A stretch of 7,741 nt of DNA from Cellvibrionales bacterium (GCA_018668095.1 JABIQF010000104.1:1-7741), one strand, 5' to 3'. Positions 1 to 4,906 are shown, numbered from the stretch's first letter. Made by a program: numbers and translations. Notes: a model not told the origin generated them from the sequence alone.

Positions 1-188
1 ATGACTTAGATCCCTCTCCAAATGGTGGTTATGCTTGTCGGTTATTTTCAGATGGACGCTTTGCTTGCGGAGAAGGTCCTGCTGCCAATGACAATGATGG
101 CGATGGTATCTCTAATGACGTAGATCCTTCACCTGATGGCGGCTATGCTTGTAAACTATTCGCGGATGGACGCTTTATCTGCGGTTAA
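1..188 (+). CDS. C-terminal fragment of a repetitive protein with TSP3-like calcium loops and a two-Cys module (5' end outside window)
   Basis: An open frame enters from the left edge (whole codons from base 3) and ends at TAA 186-188, giving 61 visible residues. A 23-residue module occurs twice, at visible residues 1-23 and 39-61, with 18 of 23 positions identical; the DNA period is 114 bp. Its core is GGYAC, then LF, DGRF and CG, so each copy has a C-x9-C pair that could form a disulfide. The 15-residue linker is rich in Asp, Asn and Gly and, with the start of copy 2, reads DNDGDGISNDVD, the spacing of calcium-binding thrombospondin type 3 repeats. The second module ends directly at the stop. 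Such repeats are typical of exported or surface proteins, so export is inferred; the signal peptide and N-terminal domains are not visible. No named family is recognised for the Cys module. A strong terminator follows 13 bases downstream, so this is a real gene end. Confidence 0.8.
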   Translation, partial: DLDPSPNGGYACRLFSDGRFACGEGPAANDNDGDGISNDVDPSPDGGYACKLFADGRFICG

Positions 189-201
189 TTTTGAAAAGCC
201 G

Positions 202-232
202 AAAAAAGCCCTGCTCATGCAGGGCTTTTTTT
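202..232 (+). terminator. Strong, probably bidirectional Rho-independent terminator
   Basis: The stem AGCCCTGC (207-214) pairs with GCAGGGCT (219-226) around a TCAT loop. Six A residues on the left and seven T residues on the right extend it to about 13 bp. The T-run at 226-232 ends the upstream gene on the plus strand. The A-run at 202-207 reads as a T-run on the minus strand, so the element could also stop transcripts coming leftward from yhbY. Confidence 0.93.
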
Positions 233-271
233 ATGGCTGAGTTTTATATTGGTCGAACGTATGTGAATAAG

Positions 272-294
272 ATTTTTTTTCTTATGAAAAAAAT
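272..294. repeat. AT-rich inverted repeat upstream of the RNA gene (UP-element-like)
   Basis: ATTTTTTT at 272-279 is the exact reverse complement of AAAAAAAT at 287-294, separated by 7 bases. A second, overlapping inverted pair, ATAAG (267-271) and CTTAT (281-285), lies within it. Relative to the proposed RNA start near 344 this is about -72 to -50, where UP elements or regulator sites often lie. There is no GC stem, so it is not a good terminator. A regulatory role is inferred. Confidence 0.35.
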
Positions 295-297
295 GAT

Positions 298-317
298 CTA
301 AGCAGACGCTTGCTTAG
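298..317. promoter_or_regulatory. Palindromic candidate operator overlapping the RNA-gene promoter
   Basis: CTAAGCA (298-304) and TGCTTAG (311-317) are perfect inverted arms with a 6-base spacer. A smaller hairpin-like repeat, CTTGC-TTA-GCAAG, overlaps its right side at 309-321. The element spans the putative -35 region. GacA/UvrY-type response regulators bind palindromes of the form TGTAAG-N6-CTTACA upstream of Csr/Rsm RNA genes; this site shares TAAG...CTTA, but those cores are 10 bases apart rather than 6. It is therefore not a consensus GacA box, and the binding factor is unknown. Confidence 0.4.
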
Positions 318-337
318 CAAGTTGATCAATGTATGAT
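310..337 (+). promoter_or_regulatory. Putative sigma70 promoter of the Csr/Rsm-type RNA
   Basis: TATGAT (332-337) matches the -10 consensus at five of six positions. TTGCTT (310-315) is a partial -35 at a 16-base spacing. The predicted start at about 344 falls at the base of the first GGA hairpin (345-362), a coherent 5' end for a structured small RNA. TGATCA occurs twice here (323-328 and 334-339), the second copy overlapping the -10. Confidence 0.5.
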
Positions 338-343
338 CAGTTC

Positions 344-476
344 CGCGTTCAAGGATGAATGCAATATTAGTCAGATAGACGGCGAAAGGGAACATTGCTA
401 ATACCAAGGATTGGTAACTGTTAGGGATAACAGGTTTAAGCTGGCAGGGAGCGCTTAGCGCTCCCGTCTAATTTTT
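344..476 (+). ncRNA. CsrB/RsmY/RsmZ-type small RNA, predicted sponge of CsrA/RsmA
   Basis: RNAs of this class titrate the translational regulator CsrA/RsmA by presenting many GGA motifs in hairpin loops. About 133 bases here contain five GGA motifs, at 353, 389, 408, 425 and 448. Three lie exactly in loops. Hairpin 345-362 has a 7-bp stem (one G-U) and loop AGGA. Hairpin 402-416 is TACCAA-GGA-TTGGTA. Hairpin 418-433 is CTGTTA-GGGA-TAACAG. The fourth motif, AAAGGGAAC at 385-393, can sit in an open loop closed by ATTAG (366-370) and CTAAT (398-402). The fifth abuts the terminator stem. A -10 box lies upstream, a Rho-independent terminator ends the unit, and no convincing reading frame was found. 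Length and layout match RsmY/RsmZ (roughly 120 nt). Exact ends are inferred. The family assignment rests on architecture, not on a sequence match; the regulator CsrA/RsmA is not encoded in this window. Confidence 0.78.
447..476 (+). terminator. Rho-independent terminator of the small RNA
   Basis: GGGAGCGC (447-454) pairs perfectly with GCGCTCCC (458-465) around a TTA loop. A short T-run (472-476) begins 7 bases after the stem. The run is short and offset, so the element is somewhat weak. On the minus strand no T-run follows the stem, so it should not stop yhbY transcripts. Confidence 0.72.
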
Positions 477-538
477 GACCCGTTGTTTTATTACTTTTAA
501 ATTTTACAAAACAGCGGCTTGCTCTTGAGAGGCTGAAC

Positions 539-841
539 TTACGCCTGATTTTTTAAAAGATTCGATAATTTAGGGTTAGGCTTTTTAGCCGCTCTAAAAA
601 TCAATAAAACATGACCTATCGATTGAACAAGTTCAGCATTAGCGCTATCGCATACGGTTTTAATTGCCGCCGCTTTATCATCAACACTTAATTTCACTTT
701 AATCAACTCGTGGTCTTCTAAGGCGCGATTCAATTCTTGCAGAACCGTTTCAGATACACCCTTTGAGGCGACAGTGACAACAGGCTTAAGGCTGTGGCCT
801 AATTGTCTTAAATATTTTTTTCTTTCATTGGTTAACGACAT
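539..841 (-). CDS. yhbY: Ribosome-assembly RNA-binding protein YhbY (CRM domain)
   Basis: The product is 100 residues, a single CRM (CRS1-YhbY) RNA-binding domain of the kind that associates with precursors of the 50S subunit. Diagnostic stretches are LGHSLKPVV near residues 15-23, the SKGVSE turn, HELIKVKLS in the middle and QSIGHVLLIFR toward the end. The turn has Ala where the E. coli protein has the first Gly of its GxxG loop; as I recall it, Pseudomonas has the same change. The start at 841 (MSLTNERKKY) gives the usual family N-terminus and has a weak AGAAG (853-849) 7 bases upstream. An in-frame ATG at 874 would add 11 atypical residues with no ribosome binding site. The gene is divergent from rlmE and convergent with the small RNA to its left. 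No clear terminator is seen directly behind it; the bidirectional terminator at 202-232 may be the first strong stop. Confidence 0.95.
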   Translation of the reverse strand: MSLTNERKKYLRQLGHSLKPVVTVASKGVSETVLQELNRALEDHELIKVKLSVDDKAAAIKTVCDSANAELVQSIGHVLLIFRAAKKPNPKLSNLLKNQA

Positions 842-931
842 AACATGGCTTCTATGATTGTAGTGGTTTAGCATGCACGGCCAATTAAGTATGGCTGTCA
901 GTATGGCTTTCGTGTGGCGCTGCGAGGCGGT

Positions 932-960
932 ATTCTACAGTGAAATGGGTGATTCCCCAA
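932..960 (-). promoter_or_regulatory. Possible yhbY promoter
   Basis: On the minus strand TAGAAT (937-932) is a five-of-six -10 match. TTGGGG (960-955) lies 17 bases upstream as a weak -35. This would give a leader of about 85 nt. A second candidate, TTGGCC (884-879) with TACAAT (862-857) at 16-base spacing, would start only about 10 bases before the chosen ATG. Neither is decisive. Confidence 0.3.
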
Positions 961-1009
961 AAGCGTCTTAGCTGTCAGAATTGGGTATTTAGCTAATATT
1001 CGTCGTTTC

Positions 1010-1042
1010 TATGTCATTACTATGTCATTACTACGTTATTAC
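1010..1042. repeat. Three tandem copies of an 11-bp repeat
   Basis: The unit TATGTCATTAC occurs exactly at 1010-1020 and 1021-1031, then as TACGTTATTAC at 1032-1042 (two substitutions). A degenerate remnant may start at 1043. The period is close to one helical turn, so all copies face the same side of the DNA. The array ends about 21 bases before the rlmE -10 box. It may be an activator or repressor array or simple slippage; the sequence alone cannot tell. Confidence 0.85.
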
Positions 1043-1063
1043 TGCGTAGTTTTTGGCAGCTTC

Positions 1064-1069
1064 TATAAT
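1064..1069 (+). promoter_or_regulatory. Consensus -10 box upstream of rlmE
   Basis: TATAAT is a perfect sigma70 -10. No good -35 is seen at 16-18 bases; the nearest candidate, TTACTG (1039-1044), is weak and 19 bases away. The weak -35 beside the tandem repeat would suit an activator-dependent promoter. The predicted start at about 1076 leaves a leader of only about 20 nt before the rlmE ATG. Confidence 0.5.
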
Positions 1070-1095
1070 AAATTTATGTCCAATGGTTGATAAAA

Positions 1096-1719
1096 ATGGG
1101 TAAAAGCAGGTCAAAAAGTAGCGGCGCATGGTTGCGTGAGCATTTTGATGATCATTACGTCAAAGAGGCTAAGCGCCTCGGTTTACGCTCGCGTGCCGCC
1201 TTTAAGTTGATGGAAATTCAAGAGAAAGACCGTTTAATTAAGCCTGGCATGGTGGTGGTCGATCTTGGTGCAGCACCGGGTGGTTGGTCGCAGTTTGCGA
1301 TGGAATTGGTGGGTGATCGAGGCCGTGTCATTGCCTCCGATATTTTGCCAATGGACAGCCTTGCTGGGGTTGAGTTTGTCGAAGGCGATTTTACCGAAGA
1401 AGCCGTATTTAATGAGTTGATGGATTTGGTTGGCGACAACAAAGCTGACCTTGTAATTTCCGATATGGCCCCCAACATGTCAGGTATGCAGGCGGTTGAT
1501 CAGCCTCGTTCAATGTATTTGGCTGAATTAGCGCTCGATATGGCTAAACAAGTACTCAAACCGGGCGGATCCATCATTTTTAAGGTCTTTCAGGGCGAAG
1601 GTTTTGATGAACTGCTGCGTGAAATGCGTCCGGCTTTTGCCCAGACCGTTACTCGTAAGCCCGCTTCGTCGCGATCTCGATCGCGAGAAGTCTATTTAGT
1701 GGCTAAGTCGTATAAATAG
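1096..1719 (+). CDS. rlmE: 23S rRNA (uridine-2552 2'-O) methyltransferase RlmE (RrmJ/FtsJ)
   Basis: The 207-residue protein methylates the 2'-O of U2552 in the A-loop of 23S rRNA using S-adenosylmethionine, late in 50S assembly. It is a Rossmann-fold methyltransferase. The SAM motif VDLGAAPGGWSQ lies at residues 55-66, SDILPMD at 81-87 and SDMAPNMSG at 122-130. The catalytic Lys-Asp-Lys-Glu tetrad is visible as K37, D123, K163 and E198. Length matches the E. coli protein (209). The ATG at 1096 gives the canonical basic N-terminus MGKSRSKSSG. An in-frame TTG at 1087 would add three residues, but no Shine-Dalgarno sequence precedes either start. It is the first gene of the plus-strand block and 204 bases separate it from ftsH. 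A 7-bp GC-rich hairpin (1669-1686) lies inside the codons for the terminal SRSRSRE stretch. Confidence 0.97.
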   Translation: MGKSRSKSSGAWLREHFDDHYVKEAKRLGLRSRAAFKLMEIQEKDRLIKPGMVVVDLGAAPGGWSQFAMELVGDRGRVIASDILPMDSLAGVEFVEGDFTEEAVFNELMDLVGDNKADLVISDMAPNMSGMQAVDQPRSMYLAELALDMAKQVLKPGGSIIFKVFQGEGFDELLREMRPAFAQTVTRKPASSRSRSREVYLVAKSYK

Positions 1720-1725
1720 TTATAA

Positions 1726-1740
1726 TTGATAATTATCATT
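1726..1740. promoter_or_regulatory. AT-rich palindrome in the rlmE-ftsH gap (Fur-box-like, weak)
   Basis: TGATAATTATCA (1727-1738) is a perfect 12-bp palindrome inside TTGATAATTATCATT. The halves resemble the Fur half-site TGATAAT, but the Fur consensus has a longer centre (TGATAAT-N-ATTATCA). It is only 7 bases downstream of the rlmE stop. It could be a degenerate Fur site or merely AT-rich DNA. Confidence 0.2.
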
Positions 1741-1912
1741 CAGAAGCAGTATTTGATAATAAATCGTTAGTTTTTTTTCGCGTCACATTGGCCGCATTCA
1801 CGCTTATGTAGTACGCTTTAAGCAAGCAATTAAGTCATTGATGAGCGTGTTATACCGCATCAATCAATACTTAATTGAATAACAATATGATCGGCAGTGG
1901 CTAGATCGCAAA

Positions 1913-1917
1913 GAGGG
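1913..1917 (+). promoter_or_regulatory. Shine-Dalgarno sequence that fixes the ftsH start
   Basis: GAGGG lies 6 bases before the ATG at 1924. It lies inside the longer reading frame that could begin with GTG at 1897, which argues for translation from 1924. Confidence 0.85.
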
Positions 1918-1923
1918 AAATCC

Positions 1924-3849
1924 ATGAATGACATGGTAAAAAATTTATTATTGTGGGTCGTAATTGCAATTGTTCTATTGACGGTATTTCAAAACGTCAA
2001 TGCCCCACAAGAAACCAAAAATCTTGATTACTCGCAATTTATCAATGAGGTGCAATCTAACCAGATTCGCCGCATCGAAACTGAGGGTTTTACGATTTAT
2101 GGTGAGCGCGTTGATGGCAGTGAATTTAAGACCATCCGCCCTTATATGGAAGACCCTAAATTAATTGACGATTTACTTGAACACAGTGTTGAAGTGATTG
2201 GTCGTGAGCCAGAGCAGCAAAGCTTATTCCGTCAATTGTTAATTGCCGGCTTCCCTATCTTAATTATTATTGCCGTGTTCATGTTTTTCATGCGCCAGAT
2301 GCAAGGTGGCGGTGGTGGTCGTGGTGGCCCAATGGCTTTTGGTAAAAGCAAAGCGCGTTTACTGGGCGAAGATCAAATTAAAACAACTTTCGCCGATGTC
2401 GCCGGTTGTGACGAAGCTAAAGAAGAAGTCAAAGAGCTGGTTGATTTTCTTCGTGATCCAAGCAAATTTCAAAAACTCGGTGGCCGAATCCCTCGTGGTG
2501 TTCTGATGGTTGGTCAACCTGGTACAGGTAAAACATTACTCGCAAAAGCGATTGCCGGTGAAGCGAAGGTGCCTTTCTTTGCTATTTCTGGTTCTGATTT
2601 CGTCGAGATGTTTGTAGGTGTTGGTGCGTCACGTGTACGTGATATGTTTGAGCAAGCGAAAAAACAATCACCGTGTATTATTTTTATTGATGAGATCGAT
2701 GCTGTCGGTCGTCATCGTGGTGCCGGCTTAGGTGGCGGTCATGATGAGCGTGAACAAACGCTTAACCAATTACTCGTTGAAATGGATGGTTTTGAGGGTA
2801 ATGACGGTGTCATTGTTATTGCCGCGACTAACCGACCTGATGTGTTAGACCCTGCCTTACTTCGCCCTGGTCGTTTTGACCGTCAAGTGGTTGTTGGCTT
2901 GCCTGATTTACGTGGTCGTGAACAAATATTAAAAGTGCATATGCGCAAAGTGCCTATTGCTGATGATGTGAATGCATCGGTTATTGCGCGTGGCACACCC
3001 GGCTTTTCTGGTGCCGATTTAGCTAACCTAGTTAACGAAGCCGCTTTATTTGCTGCACGTGCTAGCGAGCGCTTAGTGGCGATGGAACAGTTTGAATTAG
3101 CCAAAGATAAAATCATGATGGGTGCTGAGCGCAAATCGATGGTGATGTCTGAAAAAGAAAAATTAAATACTGCTTATCACGAAGCGGGTCATGCGATTGT
3201 GGGTAACTTAATGCCTGAGCATGATCCTGTTTATAAGGTCAGCATTATCCCTCGTGGTCGCGCTTTAGGCGTCACTATGTTTCTCCCTGAAGAAGATCGT
3301 TATAGTCACAGCAAGCGGCATATCATGAGCCAAATTTGCTCATTGTTTGGTGGTCGTGTTGCCGAAGAAATGATTAACGGTGTTGATGGCGTAACAACGG
3401 GCGCTTCTAATGATATTCAGCGTGCTACAGAGTTGGCGCGCAATATGGTGACTAAATGGGGCTTGTCTGAAAAGCTAGGACCTTTGATGTATGACGAAGG
3501 ACAAGAAGAAGTATTTTTAGGTAAGTCTGCCAGCAGTGCAGGCAGTCATATTTCATCGCAAACATTAAACGCCATTGATGTAGAAGTGAGAAGCATTATT
3601 GATAGCAGTTATGCGAAAGCGAGTCAGTTGCTAGACGAGAATCGTGAAAAGCTTGAAAAAATGGCTCAAGCGTTAATGGATTATGAAACTATTGATGCCG
3701 ATCAAATTGAAGATATTATGTCGGGCAATACTGCTAGACGACCTGCGAGCTGGAACGACGATGATCAAGATCAATCTGGAACTGGTGAGAGCAGCAAGAA
3801 ATCTTCAGACTCAGATTCTTCTATTGGTGGTGCAGCTAGCGAGCATTAA
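1924..3849 (+). CDS. ftsH: ATP-dependent zinc metalloprotease FtsH
   Basis: The 641-residue inner-membrane AAA+ protease works as a hexamer. In related bacteria it degrades misfolded membrane proteins and regulators such as sigma32 and LpxC. Transmembrane segments lie at about 7-22 and 105-123 around a periplasmic domain (about 23-104), followed by a Gly-rich linker (128-135). The AAA module has Walker A GQPGTGKT (197-204), pore motif FVG (230-232), Walker B IIFIDEID (252-259) and arginine fingers R314 and R317 in the second region of homology. The M41 protease site is HEAGH (419-423), with D497 as the likely third zinc ligand. The tail from about 601 is Ser/Asp-rich and probably disordered. 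Walker A has Gln where E. coli has Pro, a position not essential for nucleotide binding. The GTG at 1897 would add nine residues; ATG 1924 has a good Shine-Dalgarno and the usual MNDM(V/A)KNL start. A terminator follows directly. Confidence 0.99.
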   Translation: MNDMVKNLLLWVVIAIVLLTVFQNVNAPQETKNLDYSQFINEVQSNQIRRIETEGFTIYGERVDGSEFKTIRPYMEDPKLIDDLLEHSVEVIGREPEQQSLFRQLLIAGFPILIIIAVFMFFMRQMQGGGGGRGGPMAFGKSKARLLGEDQIKTTFADVAGCDEAKEEVKELVDFLRDPSKFQKLGGRIPRGVLMVGQPGTGKTLLAKAIAGEAKVPFFAISGSDFVEMFVGVGASRVRDMFEQAKKQSPCIIFIDEIDAVGRHRGAGLGGGHDEREQTLNQLLVEMDGFEGNDGVIVIAATNRPDVLDPALLRPGRFDRQVVVGLPDLRGREQILKVHMRKVPIADDVNASVIARGTPGFSGADLANLVNEAALFAARASERLVAMEQFELAKDKIMMGAERKSMVMSEKEKLNTAYHEAGHAIVGNLMPEHDPVYKVSIIPRGRALGVTMFLPEEDRYSHSKRHIMSQICSLFGGRVAEEMINGVDGVTTGASNDIQRATELARNMVTKWGLSEKLGPLMYDEGQEEVFLGKSASSAGSHISSQTLNAIDVEVRSIIDSSYAKASQLLDENREKLEKMAQALMDYETIDADQIEDIMSGNTARRPASWNDDDQDQSGTGESSKKSSDSDSSIGGAASEH

Positions 3850-3864
3850 GTTCGCTTGGTGAAT

Positions 3865-3900
3865 AAAAAACGGCGACCTATTAATGTCGCCGTTTTTTTT
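3865..3900 (+). terminator. Strong Rho-independent terminator after ftsH
   Basis: CGGCGAC (3871-3877) pairs with GTCGCCG (3886-3892) around an 8-base loop. Six A residues before and eight T residues after (3893-3900) extend the stem. It begins 15 bases after the ftsH stop. It separates rlmE-ftsH from folP and implies a separate promoter for the downstream genes. Confidence 0.95.
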
Positions 3901-3910
3901 GTTTAATTTT

Positions 3911-3948
3911 TTGAATATATCATTTACTCAATAAAATATGTTGAGTAA
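3911..3948 (+). promoter_or_regulatory. Likely folP promoter with an inverted repeat centred on the -10
   Basis: TTGAAT (3911-3916) and TAAAAT (3932-3937) form a -35/-10 pair with a short 15-base spacer; the predicted start is near 3944. TTACTCAA (3924-3931) and TTGAGTAA (3941-3948) are perfect 8-bp inverted arms with a 9-base centre that contains the -10. This is the geometry of a repressor operator, but the regulator is unknown. Confidence 0.45.
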
Positions 3949-3953
3949 TAAAT

Positions 3954-3981
3954 TTGAGAAATGACGTTTTAGAAATAAAAT
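3954..3981 (+). promoter_or_regulatory. Alternative folP promoter
   Basis: TTGAGA (3954-3959) and TAAAAT (3976-3981) each match consensus at five of six positions with a 16-base spacer, the best sigma70 match in this gap. Its predicted start near 3988 would fall inside the Shine-Dalgarno AGGTG (3986-3990), which is hard to reconcile with normal initiation at 3999. Confidence 0.35.
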
Positions 3982-3998
3982 AAACAGGTGCTAAACTT

Positions 3999-4838
3999 TT
4001 GTCTGTGACTAAACCTTTTAATGCAGCTGCACTTATCGGTGAGCAACCATTAGTGATGGGTGTGCTTAATGTTACGCCAGATTCTTTTTCTGATGGTGGT
4101 CAATTCACTCAGCTTGATTTAGCATTAGATCATGCAGAGCAAATGATCTCTCAAGGTGCAGCTATTATTGATGTGGGCGGTGAGTCGACTCGCCCAGGTG
4201 CTTCGTCAGTATCAACGCAGCAAGAGTTAGATCGTGTTATTCCCGTTATAGAAAAAATTGCAGCGAATCTCGATTGTGTTATTTCTCTTGATAGTAGTTG
4301 TCCGCAAGTGATGGAAGCGGCTGCGCAAGCGGGCGCCTCATTACTCAATGATGTGCGAGCGTTTCAGCGTAAAGATGCATTACAAGTAGCTGCTAAAACA
4401 GGCTTACCAGTATGTTTAATGCATATGTGCGGTGAGCCTAAAACAATGCAGCAGCAGCCACATTACGATTCAGTAGTCGAGGAAGTGCAGGCATTTTTAT
4501 TAGCGAGAGTAGAGGCTTGTCTTGCGGCGGGTATCGAGCGGAATAAAATCATCATAGATCCTGGTTTTGGGTTTGGTAAAACCTTAGATCATAACCTACA
4601 GTTATTAGAGGCTTTAGCGCAATTAAAAGTACTGGATTTGCCTATACTTGTAGGGATGTCACGTAAGTCGATGATTGGTGCCATACTCAATAACGACACC
4701 AGTGAGCGGCTTTATGGCGGCTTAGCGTTAGCGGCTATTGCCGTTAGGCAGGGTGCGAATATAGTTCGCACTCATGATGTTGGACCTACTAGTGACGCAG
4801 TAGCCGTCGCTTATGCGGTAAGCGCACCAGAAAAATAA
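3999..4838 (+). CDS. folP: Dihydropteroate synthase FolP
   Basis: The 279-residue TIM-barrel enzyme condenses p-aminobenzoate with dihydropterin pyrophosphate to dihydropteroate in folate synthesis and is the sulfonamide target. Signature segments are NVTPDSFSDGG (24-34), GESTRPG (61-67), LNDVR (116-120), MHMCGEPKTM (141-150), DPGFGFGKT (187-195), SRKSMIG (221-227) and the terminal THDV (258-261). Loop 3 reads ISLDSS, with Ser where many family members have DT. The start is an unusual TTG at 3999, supported by AGGTG (3986-3990) 8 bases upstream; a GTG at 4005 is a weaker alternative that would remove two residues. The gene opens the second transcription unit, after the ftsH terminator, and 64 bases separate it from glmM. 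Confidence 0.98.
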   Translation: MSVTKPFNAAALIGEQPLVMGVLNVTPDSFSDGGQFTQLDLALDHAEQMISQGAAIIDVGGESTRPGASSVSTQQELDRVIPVIEKIAANLDCVISLDSSCPQVMEAAAQAGASLLNDVRAFQRKDALQVAAKTGLPVCLMHMCGEPKTMQQQPHYDSVVEEVQAFLLARVEACLAAGIERNKIIIDPGFGFGKTLDHNLQLLEALAQLKVLDLPILVGMSRKSMIGAILNNDTSERLYGGLALAAIAVRQGANIVRTHDVGPTSDAVAVAYAVSAPEK

Positions 4839-4855
4839 TAGGGATTGCTTTTTAA

Positions 4856-4906
4856 ATGGAGCAGTATAATTTTCAATTAACACAACAAAAAAGAATTAAA
4901 AAATGA
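4856..4906 (+). CDS. Possible 16-codon leader ORF overlapping the glmM start
   Basis: ATG at 4856 opens a frame of 16 codons (MEQYNFQLTQQKRIKK) that ends in a TGA sharing ATGA with the glmM start. glmM itself has only a poor Shine-Dalgarno, so terminating ribosomes could reinitiate there. The candidate site for this ORF is GGGA (4841-4844), 11 bases away. The short length means chance is a serious alternative. Confidence 0.22.
   Translation: MEQYNFQLTQQKRIKK
4865..4870 (+). promoter_or_regulatory. -10-like box upstream of glmM
   Basis: TATAAT is a perfect -10 hexamer 32 bases before the glmM ATG. TTGCTT (4845-4850) is the only -35 candidate, at a 14-base spacing that is too short. It may be a weak internal promoter supplementing read-through from folP. 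Confidence 0.3.

Noticed and set aside
298..317. Reading the palindrome as a canonical GacA/UvrY box.
   Set aside because: The consensus has TGTAAG and CTTACA separated by six bases. Here TAAG and CTTA are separated by ten and the flanking TG/CA are absent, so only a generic operator is claimed.
423..440. Resemblance to the I-SceI homing-endonuclease site (TAGGGATAACAGG shared).
   Set aside because: The match is incomplete at the 3' part, and the bases are fully explained by the GGGA-loop hairpin at 418-433. There is no intron or endonuclease gene nearby.
842..874. Longer YhbY starting at ATG 874.
   Set aside because: The extra 11 residues are not typical of the family, and no ribosome binding site precedes that ATG.
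1218..1478. Minus-strand open frame of 86 codons across rlmE.
   Set aside because: It is antisense to a conserved gene, has a low-complexity Ser/Pro-rich product and no ribosome binding signal. The same applies to the other overlapping frames inside ftsH, folP, glmM and tpiA.
1751..1778. T-run at 1771-1778 as an rlmE terminator.
   Set aside because: No GC-containing stem precedes it; only weak AT pairing is possible.
1897..1923. Longer FtsH starting at GTG 1897.
   Set aside because: The good Shine-Dalgarno GAGGG lies within this stretch, and ATG 1924 gives the family's usual N-terminus.
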